A DNA stretch of 64,000 nt from Isoetes taiwanensis (taxonomy: Eukaryota > Streptophyta > Lycopodiopsida > Isoetales > Isoetaceae). The notes below the pieces were generated by a model, which made no database searches, was not told where the DNA came from, and saw only the letters and a list, made by a program, of their open reading frames with translations. The first letter of the stretch is position 1; each line of letters starts with the position of its first letter. This document shows, in pieces, positions 33,197 to 46,369 of the stretch. The stretch lies in NCBI GenBank assembly GCA_021234155.1, contig JAJEKV010000103.1, positions 556,001-620,000 on the forward strand. The letters run 5' to 3'. The position numbers and the translations under genes are program-made.

Positions 33197-34285
33197 TTAC
33201 CCTTTGAGAGAAAGTTGTTCTGAACTTCCAATACTCAATGTGTTGCAGGTTTTTGCACTTCTGATCTTCTAGTTCTTCTAGTTTCATGCTATATGTTTGG
33301 TAGTTAGAAATTCAAGTGTGCTTATCACGGCAATAGTATGCATGCAGACAAATAGCATCATTTAAAATTCAAAAAGAAAAAGCAAGAAACATAATTACCA
33401 AGTACAAGAAATTTATCGCGGCGGCCAAGGCCGCCGCGAACATTTCTCTTTTTCAAAACGGTGCAGTTGGACCCCAGTTAACGTCCAACATTCTCTTCTG
33501 CAATGGCCAAGTGATTCTAGATTGATGTGAAGCAACTTCGTAAGATCTTACATTCTAACTCTAATTTAGAAATTACAAAATGGGAGAATATTTACCTTGC
33601 ATGCAATTAGTGAAGCAGAAGAGAAGCGCTCACAATAGCTCTTCAAGTGCTCTCAATGCGTCGAGACAATAAGAAGGCCTTCTATTTATAAGATGGAGTT
33701 TTATTGGATGATCGACACACATGACTAATCTAGGGCTATATTTATGCCAAGTGCCTATATCGCAACTCGCATGTAATCATTAATATCATTCGATATATAT
33801 TTCATATCCATAATTATCCTAAAATGGATATCATTAAGATTCTATATATATTGGGATTGATATCTTCTAACAAATTTGCCAATGGCCGCAATAAATGCAA
33901 AGTGCACACATGTCGTGCTTTGATAACAATAAATGCAAAGCATATTAATGGCCGCAATAAATGCAAAGTGCACACATGTCGTGCTTTGATAACTCGCAAT
34001 AAATGCAAAGCGTATTAATGGCCGCAATAAATGCAAAGCGTATTAATGGTCATAATAAATGCAAAGGGTATTAATAAGCGCAATAAATGCAAAGTGCACA
34101 CATGTCGTGCTTTGATAACTCGCAATAAATGCAAAGCGTATTAATGGCCGCAATAAATGCAAAGCGTATTAATGGTCGCAATAAATGCAAAAGGTATTAA
34201 TGGCTACAATAAATGCAAAGTGCACACATGTCGTGCTTTGAATAATTCGCAATAAATTCAAAGCATATTAATGGCCACAAAAAAA
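33197..34285 (-). repeat. Promoter-like 1.1 kb repeat, copy 1
   Basis: Nearly identical to 62935-64000 in the same orientation. It contains, in minus-strand order, a 27-28 bp tandem array, a TATA box at 33690-33683 and a leader ending in a possible donor (gcaag|gtaaat, near 33598). The copies differ mainly by small changes, several at CAG/CTG. Confidence 0.9.
33683..33690 (-). promoter_or_regulatory. TATA box in duplicated promoter-like repeat
   Basis: TATAAATA followed by gaaggccttct on the minus strand. The same arrangement with one base changed (gaagaccttct) follows the TATA box at 19224 on the plus strand. Confidence 0.5.
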
Positions 34286-34345
34286 TGCAAAGTGTATTAA
34301 TGGCCGTAATAAATGCAAAGTGCACAAATCGCCATAAATCGATGA
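33876..34345. repeat. 27-28 bp tandem array (cgcaataaatgcaaag units)
   Basis: Repeated 'ggccgcaataaatgcaaag' units alternate between two endings, 'cgtattaat' and 'tgcacacatgtcgtgctttg'. The higher-order pattern of short and long units recurs at 63611-64000. Related but looser 'caataaatgc' words continue to about 34690. Confidence 0.9.
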
Positions 34346-34746
34346 ATGCAACGTGTCATCCTATGGTAATGCTCATATCTTCCTCCGCCATAAATGCTCA
34401 TAAATGCCTCAAATCAAAATTAATGCCCGCAATAAATGCTTTATAATCAATGAATGCACACAATATTCGAGGTTATTAATGGTCTGCAATAAATGCTTTA
34501 CAATCAATGAATGCACACCGTATACCGCGTGTCATGTAATCACGCCAACATCACGAAATATTCGAGGTTACCGCAATAAATGCTTTATATAATCAATGAA
34601 TGCAAAAATGAATGCAAAGAAGGTTATTAAGTGGCCGCAATAAATGCTGCAATAAATGCTTTATAAGTAATAAATGCACACAAGTACACGTGCCATGTTT
34701 TAAGAATTTTGAAGGAACAAAATGAAGGAGAACAGAAATTGGACAC

Positions 34747-35169
34747 TCAATTACATAGGAAGGAAAATGGGGAGGTATGCAATTTGTTGTTGGACCAGCC
34801 AGAGGGTACATTTGCTAGGTAGAAGTTTTTCATCACTTCTTTATCGGGAGATGCAAATTGTTTCAAAGAAAGATAGTTAAACAATTTGAGCCAAGTGGCC
34901 TTTTGGGGAAAACAGGGGTTAAACAATTTGAGCCAAGTGGCCTTTTGGGAAAAAAGCATCGAGTGGCATTTCTTTGTAGCAGAAAAAACCAGAGCTTCTG
35001 TTTGCTGCTTTCCATGATACGGAATTGCATCACGTGAAGAAAGCCTGTGGTCTGGTTCATTCATTGCCATTGCCCTATGCTCGATGCACACAACTTTGTA
35101 GTCTAGTTTGTACATATTAGAGCCTTTGCCATTCCACATGCTCATAACAATAGGATAAAGTGTTGTCAC
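34747..35169 (-). CDS. Open frame of 140 codons with internal duplication, unknown
   Basis: Reads through VVCIEHRAMAMNEPDHRLSS and contains QKATWLKLFN twice in a row; the DNA between 34877 and 34955 is a two-copy direct repeat of about 40-45 bases. No domain is recognised and no promoter or splice sites are evident. It could be an exon, a transcribed non-coding region or chance. Confidence 0.2.
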   Translation of the reverse strand: MTTLYPIVMSMWNGKGSNMYKLDYKVVCIEHRAMAMNEPDHRLSSRDAIPYHGKQQTEALVFSATKKCHSMLFSQKATWLKLFNPCFPQKATWLKLFNYLSLKQFASPDKEVMKNFYLANVPSGWSNNKLHTSPFSFLCN

Positions 35170-36315
35170 ATGAGGGGTTGCCTAGAATGACTAGAAGTTG
35201 GTATATCCACATTTTCAAGTGCTCTCATCTGTAAACATAGATGAGAATCTAACATCTAGCTTTTGTCACGAGACACGACTTCATTTCCACCCTACCATTT
35301 TTCCATGTATTTTTATCAACCATATTGTTATTACCATGCTTTTATGAAGGCAACTTGAATGAGGGCCATGCCAGTAGCTTCCCGCAACACTTCTTTCATT
35401 GCCTTGTATTCGAAAATGTATGGGATAGTCCGACATATAAGAATGTCTACACGACCTTCAACTGCACCTTCAACTGCGTCATTTGTCATTCCACTATTTT
35501 AATTGTGTCAACCATACTTTTCTCGCGCGTGCTTACACCTATTGACCTCGGGCCACTTTTTGATTGATATCTCGGCCTAGCTTGGTGGTTCAATCCTGTG
35601 CGGTAGGCATCTTCCTGGTACATGCCTCTCAAAAAAGCGTGCGCGCCTGGGACATGACATGGCTGACACTAGTGGGGACCACACCGTTAGGAGTTTAACC
35701 TCCTCCTCCTACCAACCTTGAGGCCTCAGTCGGTTCTTTGCCAACACATATCATTTATGTATATCAAATTATTGAAAGGATTTTCTCTGTACAATTAAAA
35801 TACTTACCTTACAAATGGACCATTGTTTGTCCATCATAGGACATGTCTAGTGGTAAAGAAAATAGATATCACTTTTATTTCACGGTTTAGAAAAGTAACA
35901 TCAAATCAAAACTACAAATATTAATCTTCAACATTGTCCCAACCAAATGTTGCATTAATTTTCTTAGTTCACACAAGCGACTGCATGTGCCTAGTATTAG
36001 ATGATACATTTTGCCAGTGGCACCCATTATTTCTCATTCATATTCTTCAGTTGCCAGATAATTCCAAAATTATTACACACATAGAAAGCTAAATATCTCA
36101 GTTTTATAGCTTCCTATCATTCATTGGGATTCAAGAAGATCTTCCATGGTCAGAACAACCACTGATCTGTGGCCTAATATGCTCAGATTTACATCCAACT
36201 GTAGGGAGATTTTTGAAGTCTAATAGGAGGAGGACAAGAACCTCTCTCTTTCACTGCCAGAAGTGGTAAAGTTTCATGAAACACGAATGCAAATTGTTGT
36301 ATCGTTAGATCTCAT
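35170..36315. other. No gene recognised
   Basis: AT-rich DNA with no clear coding signal between the 140-codon frame and the L1-type element. Confidence 0.5.
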
Positions 36316-36319
36316 TCCT

Positions 36320-39300
36320 TTATAGCAATTTCTTCACTGCCTTTGCATGAACCATAGCTTGCTTAAGTTGGACAAACCTATCTGCTAGCTCTTGTTTTGG
36401 TAGATTTGAATCTTCCTCATTAGAGTTTGCAACTTCACCCATCCCTCATTCAGGTCCTCTTTGCCTGCGCAGCCTCCTCAGCGCCCCTGTGGATAACATC
36501 ATCAGATAAGGTTAGATTCAGTATAAAGAAGTCATAAATCCCCTGATATTTTCCAATTCTATTCCAAGTTGGGTCTGCTTTTTTCCTTTTGTGTAACTTA
36601 TGTGCCACAGCTGCTATTTGCAGTTCATCAAGGAAGATTTTTTTAAGCCACCATGACCAACCTGTTTCCGTATTTCCAAATTATCCAACTGCTTGTCCTA
36701 GTTGTGTTCATCATCCGATTATCAGCACCAATGAAATCTAATAGGATGGTCTCATCAGGGGCCCCTTGTTTTATTTGGGAGGCCCAGCTCCATAATTCCA
36801 TTACCCAAGGGCATATGAACACATAATTAGAAGTCCCTTCCTTCCCACAAAGAGGACATCAGTTAGATACCGCCCCATCATACTTAGACTTTCTCAGGTT
36901 AGTAGGGAGACTCTGGAAATGCCATTGATGAATTTTGTTAAATGGATTGTGTACCTCTGATATGTCGAGATTGTTAATTGAATAAACAATAAACATATTG
37001 GGATTGTTAATGCTTAAGCTGTTAACATAAAACAAAAGTACAATTAGATCATACAGGAGGGGTTCAGCAAGCAGTTGACGTATAAAGTCGGGAGGGTTTA
37101 TATATATAGCGATAGCGATATTCAAATACCGTACAGTAGGGGGTGTTTTAACTACAAGATAACGTATACATGGGGTTTTCCGTATACATGGGGTTTTCCT
37201 TCTACCCTATACATGCAGGTGGCATATCCCTCAATAAGAAGGTGAATCCCGCGGGGAACTTCAGGTGGTTGGCCATACACTAAACCAGAAGCAAAAACTT
37301 GGTAACAAGATTCAACAAGATTTAACCTAATTCCATTTAACAAGGTGCAATAATAGCATTTTCTAAACTATAAACAGAATCCTCGCAACAAAATTAAGGG
37401 TGCTATGAAAGCTTTTTTAATCTCAAAATAAATATAATATATAGCTACGATCCATAAAACTAAAGCATCCAAGATATTAAAATCCGTGCTCCCGTGTGGC
37501 CCCCTCACCAGACGATACGTTTGCCTTCCCCGCCAAGGCTAATTCCCCATTCATGTAAGAAAAAATCTTAAAAAATTGTACTTTTCCCTTATGTATACTA
37601 ACGGAGGTACCGTAAAATTGGACCCCTCCCAGCCATGCACGTGGTTTGTGAAGGTCTTCTAAGTGCCCCCCTTGATTTTATTAGCTGTGTAGATAGGCCA
37701 CCCTTTGGCACAAATTCCTATAGTTTTCTCCTCTTTATGATACATAATGCTTTATAGACTCCCTTAACCGAGTAATTCTCCTTATTCTGCAGCAGCCATT
37801 GATTGGAGTTCTGACTAAGCTCCTCATATATTCCTACCCTTGCCATTACCTTCTGGTATATTCTTCTGTCAATATCAGATCCTTTGGTCACCCTTTTTAT
37901 CTCCTCCCATGATTTCCACCTGTTATCAATCCTTAAATCCTCTATTTTCTGTATACCAGTCTTAACCCATTGCATATACTTCTATGGATGTTGTAGAGCC
38001 AAACAACCTTTCTCTTCTGGGGCAAAGTCTAGATGCTAGAAAAAGTTCAGATCTTTGCACCTTGCATCTAGCATAGGAGGTCGGAAACATAGGGATGCCT
38101 CATTCCAGACTTGGAGCATTCTTCGAATTATAACCGAAAAACCTTTTGGAGGTGAGACTTGAAAGAAGGCAGAATCTCGGAGATTATGCTTTATGGTATG
38201 ACTGCCCATAGGGAGGGATTCTTGGATCCAGTGCCTTACAAGTTTCAGGGCAGGTGATGGATTAGAGGTATAAATTGCCCTCCATATCATCTTGGCTACC
38301 ATGAATAAACAGGTCCTTACATCCAAGGCCACCTTCCTTTTTTGACTTTGTTATATCTGCCTAGGCGACTTTATGAGTACCTTGCTAAATAAATTTGCGG
38401 ATAGAACTCTCAATTTGAATATATGATGCTTTGTCACCCACTATAGTAGATGAAAAGTACACATGGGTGCTTCCAATTACAGCATTAGCAATCTCTATTC
38501 TGCTAACCAAAGATAAAGATCCAGAATATACTGAAAGTTTCTTTTTGATATGGAATACTATTGGTTCCCATAGCCCCTATAGAGATCTATTTAAGGCTAA
38601 GGGAATACCCAGAATAGTGGTAGTAGCCTAACTATTAAGAATCTTAATCCCTTGCATGTCTTTCAGATGAGTATCAATGATTATAGCACTCTTATTTTTA
38701 TTCAGTACCACTCCAGAAGCTGTCCCAAACTTCTCCATTGCCTTGAGAAAATTCTCCAAACTATTGTCATCACTTTTAAGAAAAGCAAATGTATCATCTG
38801 CATATTGCATGATGGTGAAAGTACCATAGTCCTTAGGCAGCTCAAGACTAATAATGTCCTTACTATTCCTCCATCTAGGTGATCTACCTTGTTACAACTT
38901 CTGCCACAATAAAAAATAAATATGGGGCTAGGGGACAGCCTTGCCTCACTCCCCTTCTACATTGGAACAATTTTGTGGGGGAACCATTAATTACTAAGGC
39001 CGATGATGCTGTGGAGTTGAAGCTCCATATTTTCTTATATACCTCCTCAAAAAACCCCAGGTGCTGCATGGCTCTCTCCAGAAATTGCCAACTTATGGTA
39101 TCATATGCTCTCTTGAAATCCAATTTCAGAAGCAAACAGTTCTGCCCTGACATAGCATTCCAGTGTAGTCCCTCAGCAGCTCCATATCCAGAATGTTCCC
39201 TTTTGGAAGAAAAGCTGATTGGCATGGGTTGATAGTCTGCATCAGAATATGTTTCAACCTGTTGGCTAGAATTTTTGCCATCACTTTGTATGTTGTATTG

Positions 39301-39330
39301 GTTAAGGAGATTGGCGGTCTCTAAAAAAAC
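36320..39330 (-). mobile_element. L1-type LINE, 5' truncated and frameshifted
   Basis: In minus-strand order: RPPISLTNTTYKVMAKILAN and KGNILD near 39325-39190; LLLKLDFKRAYDTISW (motif A Asp) and GVRQGCPLAPYLF at about 39130-38920; QYADDTFAFLK (catalytic YADD) at 38810-38780; then FSVIIRRM and NYSVKGVYKAL of the connecting region; CPLCGKEGTSNYVFICP, the zf-RVT Cys-rich segment, near 36860-36800; and a charged C-terminus ending HAKAVKKLL with stop at 36322-36320. Stops and frame changes occur throughout, and the segment 37140-37700 interrupts the match. The endonuclease domain and ORF1 are missing. This is the typical plant L1 lineage, distinct from the LINE at 22-25 kb. Confidence 0.92.
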
Positions 39331-39339
39331 CTAGGCAGG

Positions 39340-40570
39340 CAGCACCATGCGATATGTCTCAATTAGGATATCCTTCATTTAGCCACAGGCTTTTAGGGCT
39401 ATGATTTAAAGATGATAGTTATTAATTCAAGACCAAAGCTCAACTCGGGGGGTGCACCTAATGTAAAGTCTAAATGGCATGTGCGTGCATAGGGTTAAGA
39501 GAAGTTATCCCTTATACAAAAATTTTCTAAGAAAATATACCTCATTTCATATACCCTACCATATTTCTCTTATATATATATGGAATTCAAGTAAGAAAAA
39601 TATCCCCCCCAAAAAAAAAAAAAAAAAATCCCCTCCATTATAATCACATGTTTTCTACGGTTTTTTGAAAGTGCACATGTCTTAATTTTGAGGATATTCT
39701 AGCATGGTCTAAGCAAGAAATTTTTGACAAGTTCAAATGAAAACTATACTCTTTACATGGACTTCACAAATTAGGATGTGGATGGTCACATAGATAAATG
39801 ATTATGGTTGCAAATGTTTTTTACAAAATTTTGATTGGGAGAAAAATGTTCTAATTAAAAATAAGATTTTTATGAGAGGTTTTTTTTTTTTTTACCAAAC
39901 CATTGTATATAATATCTGGTCACTAAAACTAGATAAAGAAGAGAAGCGCTAGAGAGAGAATGTCAAAGTTGTTTTCACACTCAAACTTGAGCTATAGAGG
40001 TCAGATTCAGATGATCTTGGGCTTCTTGGAAAGTTGATATAGAGAGCTTTCCATTGATATATGATTTGACCCAGATCTATCAAGAATGTACTTGCTTTTT
40101 GTACGTTTTAATCCAGATACCTTTTTGCAAAACGTAAATTTAATGGTAATATGCATTTTATCATAACTTTTGAATCTAAACTCTGTTTTATGTGTTTTTA
40201 TTGCGTTCGAAAGCTCTCTCAGGGATCTTTCTGTAGATGTATGATATGGTCATATTTGGTTAACTTTCTTGTGTCAAAATATCAAATTTCTGAGCGGATT
40301 TGGTAGGGTTTCACACCTGATTTTAAAACATGATTTGCACAATAGCAAATCATACTTCCTGTTCAGTTGATCATTCTGGTCATGTCTTTTATCCAATAAC
40401 ATTATAGTGCAGTAAGCTTTTATAAAGATATTGAAAAGATGATGTTATCATGGCCACATTTTGTATCGAAAGAAAAATTGAAACTTTTATTTCTAGTGTG
40501 TTATAAGATTTGTGTTATATTTGATGGTTTATATGTTATTCATGAACTTGCCAATGTCTTTTGAATTTTT
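39340..40570. other. Non-coding; retroelement-leader-like segment
   Basis: No gene. About 39995-40070 shares words with the start of the retroposon at 46370 ('tcagattcag', 'gagctttccattg', 'tatatg'/'gtatag'), suggesting a related element leader. Poly-A and poly-T runs occur at 39610-39628 and 39880-39893. Confidence 0.4.
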
Positions 40571-40577
40571 AGCACGC

Positions 40578-40862
40578 CAGCCTAACCAAGCTTACCGCCT
40601 TTCTTGCAATTCTAGACTATCCACGTATCACCTCCACCTCACCAAAAAAATGATGTGACATTACTTTCTACCGTTAGATCTTAATTTTTGCAGATCTACC
40701 TACGAAATTAGAAAAAACCCAGCCTAACCAAGCTTACCGCTTTCTTCTTGCAATTCTAGACTATCCACGTATCACCTCCACCTCACCAAAAAAATGATGT
40801 GACATTACTTTCTCCGGTTAGATCTTAATTTTTGCGGATCTACGACCATAAATTAAAAAACC
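40578..40862. repeat. Two-copy 143-bp tandem duplication
   Basis: The sequence from 'agcctaaccaagcttaccgc' to 'aaaaaaccc' occurs twice in direct succession. Copy 1 reads ttttgcagatc where copy 2 reads ttttgcggatc. Confidence 0.9.
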
Positions 40863-41229
40863 CAAAATCTCCCACGGAGATGCCAAAGGGCGTCGCCAAG
40901 GCTCCTACCTCACCAGGGGATCTTCGAAAGCGTGAAGGCGCAGGTGAAGGGCAACATATAGGCCCGGTGAAGAACCATATAAAAGCATCTCGTTCCAGTT
41001 TAAAGGTCTGGCCTCCGGCTCCAAATTAAATCGGCCGGTGCGTCGGGGTAAGCTTTTTTTGATGATGCCCCGCAGCCATCATCTCCTTCTCTTTCTTCCG
41101 TATGGAGCGGTCAAAGCCGGTGGCCATCTAATGTACCTCTAAGTGGAACCCCATTGGGGGAAATAGGGAGGACCAGCTTGCAATGGGCAAGGGAAAAAAT
41201 CGCCGCCAACCACCACGCCATAGCGGCTC

Positions 41230-43690
41230 TTGAAGGGGAAAGGTTTAACAATAACAATGACTATTGTACTCCTGACTGGCGACCATTCCCACAAAATGAG
41301 CAGCAGAATGATAGTAATAGTGTTTGAAAGTCATGGCGGACAGTCTTTACATGCAGACATTTCATATCCAAGTTTTTTCAGCAACTATGATGCATCTGTA
41401 TGTTCTCCGTCTTCCTCTTATGTAAAAGATGGTAAGTTCATAGACAATACAGTGCCTAATCCACTGAGCAAAACTTCCTCATCTTTCAGTGGGCAGCACA
41501 TTTCACAAACGAAAATATGTACCCCTGAAGATGAAGATTTCGATGGTGTGACTTGCAATAATGCAAGCAAGTCCAAAAATTACCCATTTCCTCTGAGATT
41601 TCGATGGTGTGACTTGCAATAATGCAAGCAAGTCCAAAAATTCTCTTCAACATATGGGCATTTCTGATTGCCATAATGGTATGGGAACTACACAAACTCC
41701 TAGTTTTATTCTGGTCTTGCTTTCTAATGAAATCAGATGTTTCAGATTGTCAAAGCCATTACAACCAAATTCATTCAAGGCCATTTCAATATGATTTCCA
41801 GCGGCTTGGCCTGCAGATAAATCAACAATATGTTAGTCCTATGCAATGGGCAAGTTTGTGAATATCGTGCAGTGTACATGCATTTCCTTCAGTCATGGCA
41901 AATATATTTTACTTCGAAATTCCTTCAAATCCACTGACCTAACAGAGGGTGTAAAAATAGGTATTGCTTCCTGGAAATTTTAGTTTGAATAATTTGCACA
42001 AAGTCGTTTTCTCACTGTGGTCTTTTTCTCTTGGTATCCCAATTGTATATAATCGCTTGAAATGGCCACTCCAAGTCTTCTAAGCGAATGAAGTGTTCTC
42101 GTGTAATGGGCAAGTTTTGTGAATATCGCGGTGTACATGCGTTTCCTTCAGTCATGGCAAATATTTGGATCTGGCCGAGCTTGAGTCCTTTATTTGGATC
42201 TGAATGCAAATCTATCAGTCAATTCACGAAGCTTAAGAGACTTCATAATCTTCGGGAACTTCGGGTTGGGCGACTCAAAACTTTCGGTTTCATTCCTTCC
42301 GAGCTTGAGTAATTTGGTAAGCCTTTGAAAGCATCTCAATCACGAACTTGCCCGATCTAACAACAGATATTTTACCAGATTTTGGAAGGCTAACTAACTA
42401 AGCTACAAACTTGTTCTATTGAAGGTACGGGAATAAGGGGTACCATTCCAGTTTCCATTGGTAAGGCAACTTCGGTTATATTCTTTATCTTTTGCAAGGA
42501 ACAAGCTTTTCGGTGCAATCCCTTCTTCAATTGGAGATCTATATAACCTTGACAGAGCTCTATCTTACAAGCAACCAACTCGATGGTAAGATACCTCAAG
42601 TCTTAGGAAGGCTACGGAGTCTTAGCCGCCTATACTTGAACTTCAACAACTTGTCCGGTGCTATACCATCGATTTTCAATCTCCATAAGTCGACAAATCT
42701 TGGTATTGCTTCCAATAAATTATCGATCCATTCCCTGCCCAGTTTGGGGCATGATCAATCTCACACAACCGGATCTCTCGGACAATCTTCTATCGAGGCA
42801 AAGATCCCACCATCATTGGGCAAGTTATTTAATGTCTACATACTGAATATCTCAAACAATCAACTATCCGGGCCCAGTTCCTTTGTCACTTTGTAATTTA
42901 CCAATCCTTGAGGTCTCAAATAATCATTAATCGATCTTCATCCTGGGAACTCAAAGACACTCGAAACTTATAAACCTTTATTTGTCTTCAAACAATCTTA
43001 GTGGCACTATTCCTCTGTGGCTTTAGCAACAAAAAGTCGACTTTATCCTTGATCTCTCAAATAACAACATAACAGGAAGCATTCCTTGGTGGACCTTGAC
43101 AAACTCTTTGCCTATGCTTTGGGATGTCAACCTATCCCACAATTACTTGTCGTTAAGTATGCCATTTCTGCCCTCATACAATACCTTTGACGTACATGCT
43201 AATCAGTTTGATTTGGATCTATCAATTTCAATTTTTGATAGATCCAAGAATACTTAATCTAATGCTAGCTTTTGTATCGATGGATTTTTCGAGAACTTGT
43301 TTACTTGGGATAAATATTGCGGACTAGAAATGCTCATTGGGGCGGTTTCTTTGCGTCATTCACATACATGTCACTAGCCGAAATAAGATCGAGGGAAAAG
43401 CGCCATCTTTTTATTGGTAATAGATTGAGCAAGTTTGAAACATTGGATTTGTCAATAAATGTAACTTTTCGGAAACATACCGGAAGTTTTCCTCAATTTG
43501 TCGAGTCAAGAGTTTCAATGTATCCAACAATTTACTATATGGTAAGATTCCTCAAGGTGGATTACTCACTAGCTTTCCCTGTGGTCGGCATTTGCAAACA
43601 ACAAGGGACTTTGTGGGATGCCTCTTCCCGGTGCATATAATTTGTCCACCGTATAAAAAGAGAGGTAAAAAAGAGAACTTGGGGCGCAAT
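41230..43690 (+). pseudogene. LRR receptor-like protein gene, heavily frameshifted
   Basis: An N-terminal LRR cap-like phrase (DFDGVTCNNASKS) is at about 41537-41582, repeated 60 bases later. From 42490 clear extracellular LRRs appear: LTELYLTSNQLDGKIPQVLG, LRSLSRLYLNFNNLSGAIPS, ILNISNNQLSG, and in other frames LDLSNNNITGSIPWW and VNLSHNYLS. The C-terminal cap phrase NKGLCGMPLPGAYN lies near 43600-43640. This order matches plant receptor-like proteins or kinases, cell-surface receptors for peptides, defence or development. No kinase domain follows, and a transmembrane segment is not certain. About ten frame changes and several stops break it. CAG/CTG alterations in this region could account for part of that. 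Confidence 0.82.
41842..42163 (+). repeat. Short direct repeat at start of LRR region
   Basis: The segment 41842-41903 (caatgggcaag...gtcatggcaaata) recurs at 42103-42163. The first copy reads cgtgcagtgtacatgc and the second cgcggtgtacatgc, another CAG-to-CGG difference. Confidence 0.8.
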
Positions 43691-45052
43691 GAGCGAGAAT
43701 TGAAGACCATTGTGACTTCTGCGCATGAAGACTATTGAAGCATATTTGGTATTGAGATGCAATTTGCAATCGAATTGATTGTTCTTAAAGATAGGACTAA
43801 AGTTATCGTTGAAAAGGACCATATTATCAAAAGGCTGGGTTTGGAATTCAACAAGTCAATTAGTAAACTATTTTAAAAAGCTGTCTTTTTCATTTTACCA
43901 CACACAATAAAATGACATTTGTAATACCTACCGTTATCTTTCTTTATATATTACAAATTGTTTACCAACAAGTTTCAATGCCCTTACGAGACTTTGAAAA
44001 CAATCACGGGGTTTGATTTGGACATTTTGCAGGAAGAAACGTCATATGGTTTTGGGTTGTTACCGATCACACTATTTCATGTCTCACAACCTATTACAGT
44101 ATATTAATTGATGTTTTTGCATCTTAACAAAAGCTTGATGTACCCCCAAGTGAGATTTCTACATTCCCGTTGCCATCTTTTCCTAAAACTCCCGAGGTTT
44201 GTGGATTATTGCTCGTTTTTATCACTGACTGGAATGTATGACGGTCATGAACTTTATGGAACTTATGTAAGTTTCTTTCTCAAACTGAAGTTTCAATGAG
44301 GCTTCTTAATAAGTGGGCTTCAATAGAAATTAATGATTTCTACTTCACCGCTCATGGTTGAAACTTAAATTGTTATACATTCCGAAGTTCGGTTTCGAAC
44401 GGCCGGATATCAATGATTATTCTAGTCGTAAGTTGTTTCCCAACAAACGGGATATCAAATTGATTAATCTTGCTGTAATTCTCTTTCTAATTTATTTTTG
44501 CAAAAACTTTGCTTTCTTTCTTGTCGAGCTTAACAAGCATTGCTATTCGATCTCGTGAAAATCTCTCGAGGGAAAGGCTCTGCGATAGACTAAACTCGGG
44601 TGTGAATTTGGAAAGGCTATGCAATAGACTAACTTGGGTGACAGACTATCTTGCATTGCAGAAGGAAGGTGCAAACTGTGATTCTTAATGTATATCACAT
44701 TAAAACTAGACTCTTTTGGATGTTTTTTCAGGCCTCACAAAGAGCTTTTCTAAGCAAATGTACTTAAGAATGTTCTCACGGCCCAGAACCATATGATTAT
44801 CTGTAGCAAAGGAGTGCACATGTGCTCTTGCATAAATGTCTATTCATATCTTGCAAACTCCATGCAGGTTGTCTTCGGCACAGTAGTCAACATATGCAAG
44901 TCTAATAATAACAGTATAGTATTAGAAACTGGAATGACAAACTGCAACCATCAGTTTCTTTAAATCCCACTTGCACTTGGGACTTTAACTATAATGGCAT
45001 GAACATTTGTATCAAGGAAAGCAACTGAAGTACACAACTGAAGCACAAAGTC

Positions 45053-45137
45053 GTTTTCTGCCTGTGGTCTTTTTCTCTTGGTATCCCACTGTATATAATC
45101 TGCTTGAAATGGCCACTCCAAGTCTTCTAAGCGACAG
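45053..45137 (+). repeat. Direct repeat flanking the LRR pseudogene
   Basis: Matches 42000-42096 over about 85-95 bases. Where this copy has ttctgcctgtgg, cactgtat, atctgcttg and gcgacagaag, the other has ttctcactgtgg, caattgtat, atcgcttg and gcgaatgaag. The repeats bracket about 3 kb, so the LRR gene may have been duplicated or excised by recombination. Confidence 0.85.
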
Positions 45138-45139
45138 AA

Positions 45140-46350
45140 GATGACTGATTTGTCTTGGAACTTCTTAAATGCTATTGTGAGAGCAAAATTGAGTTGTTTT
45201 TCGTTGAGTTATAAATTTCAATAGTTTTATCACTCTAGCTATAACAATGATGGTTGCGGATCTGGCACTTCTGACTGTAAATGACGGACAACACCAGTTT
45301 CTTGCCACTGTCAGTTCCTTCGCTCTTAAGTTCGATACGTTATAAAAGGCATTATTATTGTATGACATATGAGCATGTTATAATTTATACTCGGAGAACA
45401 AAAGTAATCATACCATCCAGATGAGATGCGGCATGACAAGCATACAATCCAGAACTCTTTCTAGATTCTAAAAGAGCGTAAGATAAAAACCAAACAACAT
45501 ATGCACTTCAATGAATCAGAATAATGATCAACCTACAAGACATTGTAGTTGAACTATATATGTTCTAGCATATGAAGGAACATTATTTATTCATGAGCTT
45601 ACTCAAATATAAATCTTCTATCGTTTTCTCCACACTTTCAGATATTAGATAATAGATATTCTTGTCTGTAAACTAAAATGCAGCCACTATGTGGTTTTAT
45701 ACACTTGGAAGCTAGCAATCTCATCAAGCAAGTTATGTTTGAAATCTCGGACAATGGTTATTTCAAGCGAGCTATGATTTGAAGCCCCCGCATCTTGAGG
45801 GTAGCAAAACTACATGCATATTATCCGAAAAAATAGACAATCAAGATAGAATTACATATCCATCCCAAGACATATGCTAAGCGTGCTAGCACTACAAATG
45901 TCTCCCATATCAAAAGAAGTTGCCAATTTATCAAAAACAATATGGCTTTTGGGTCGTCCTTGAGTGCAGATTCTAAACATTGTTGTGTAGCCAGTGCCAC
46001 AATAAGTTGGTGCGCATATGCTTCTTGTAAAATGACACACCTCCCCGTTTTCAAGCTTCCATTACCCGAGGGATAACGACATTTATGGACAAGGACAATA
46101 TGTTTGCTTTGAATAAAGAGGAGCAAAATATACATTTGTTTCCTACTTGCCCAAGAAACAAGAGACCTATGCAAGGGCAGCTACATCTAGATAAAAGTTA
46201 CATATATGCCAAGAAAGCTCAAATAAGAGTGCCTTGTTTGGCACTTGTGATAGTTTCTAGCTCGATCTTGCTCAACCACAGCCTCTGGTGTGCCTTTTTG
46301 CTAGTTATTGTTATTTCAAACCAAAAAACATCATCTACCATAATATCTCC
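45140..46350. other. No gene recognised
   Basis: A 117-codon minus-strand frame at 45821-46174 has no recognisable domain and hydrophobic, irregular composition. I see nothing else. Confidence 0.45.
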
Positions 46351-46369
46351 CATAACAAAACGCGTGAAA

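Noticed and set aside
33876-34345. Regular repeats that superficially resemble a CRISPR array
   Set aside because: The units are tandem copies without unique spacers, in clearly eukaryotic DNA; the longer 'spacers' are themselves repeated.
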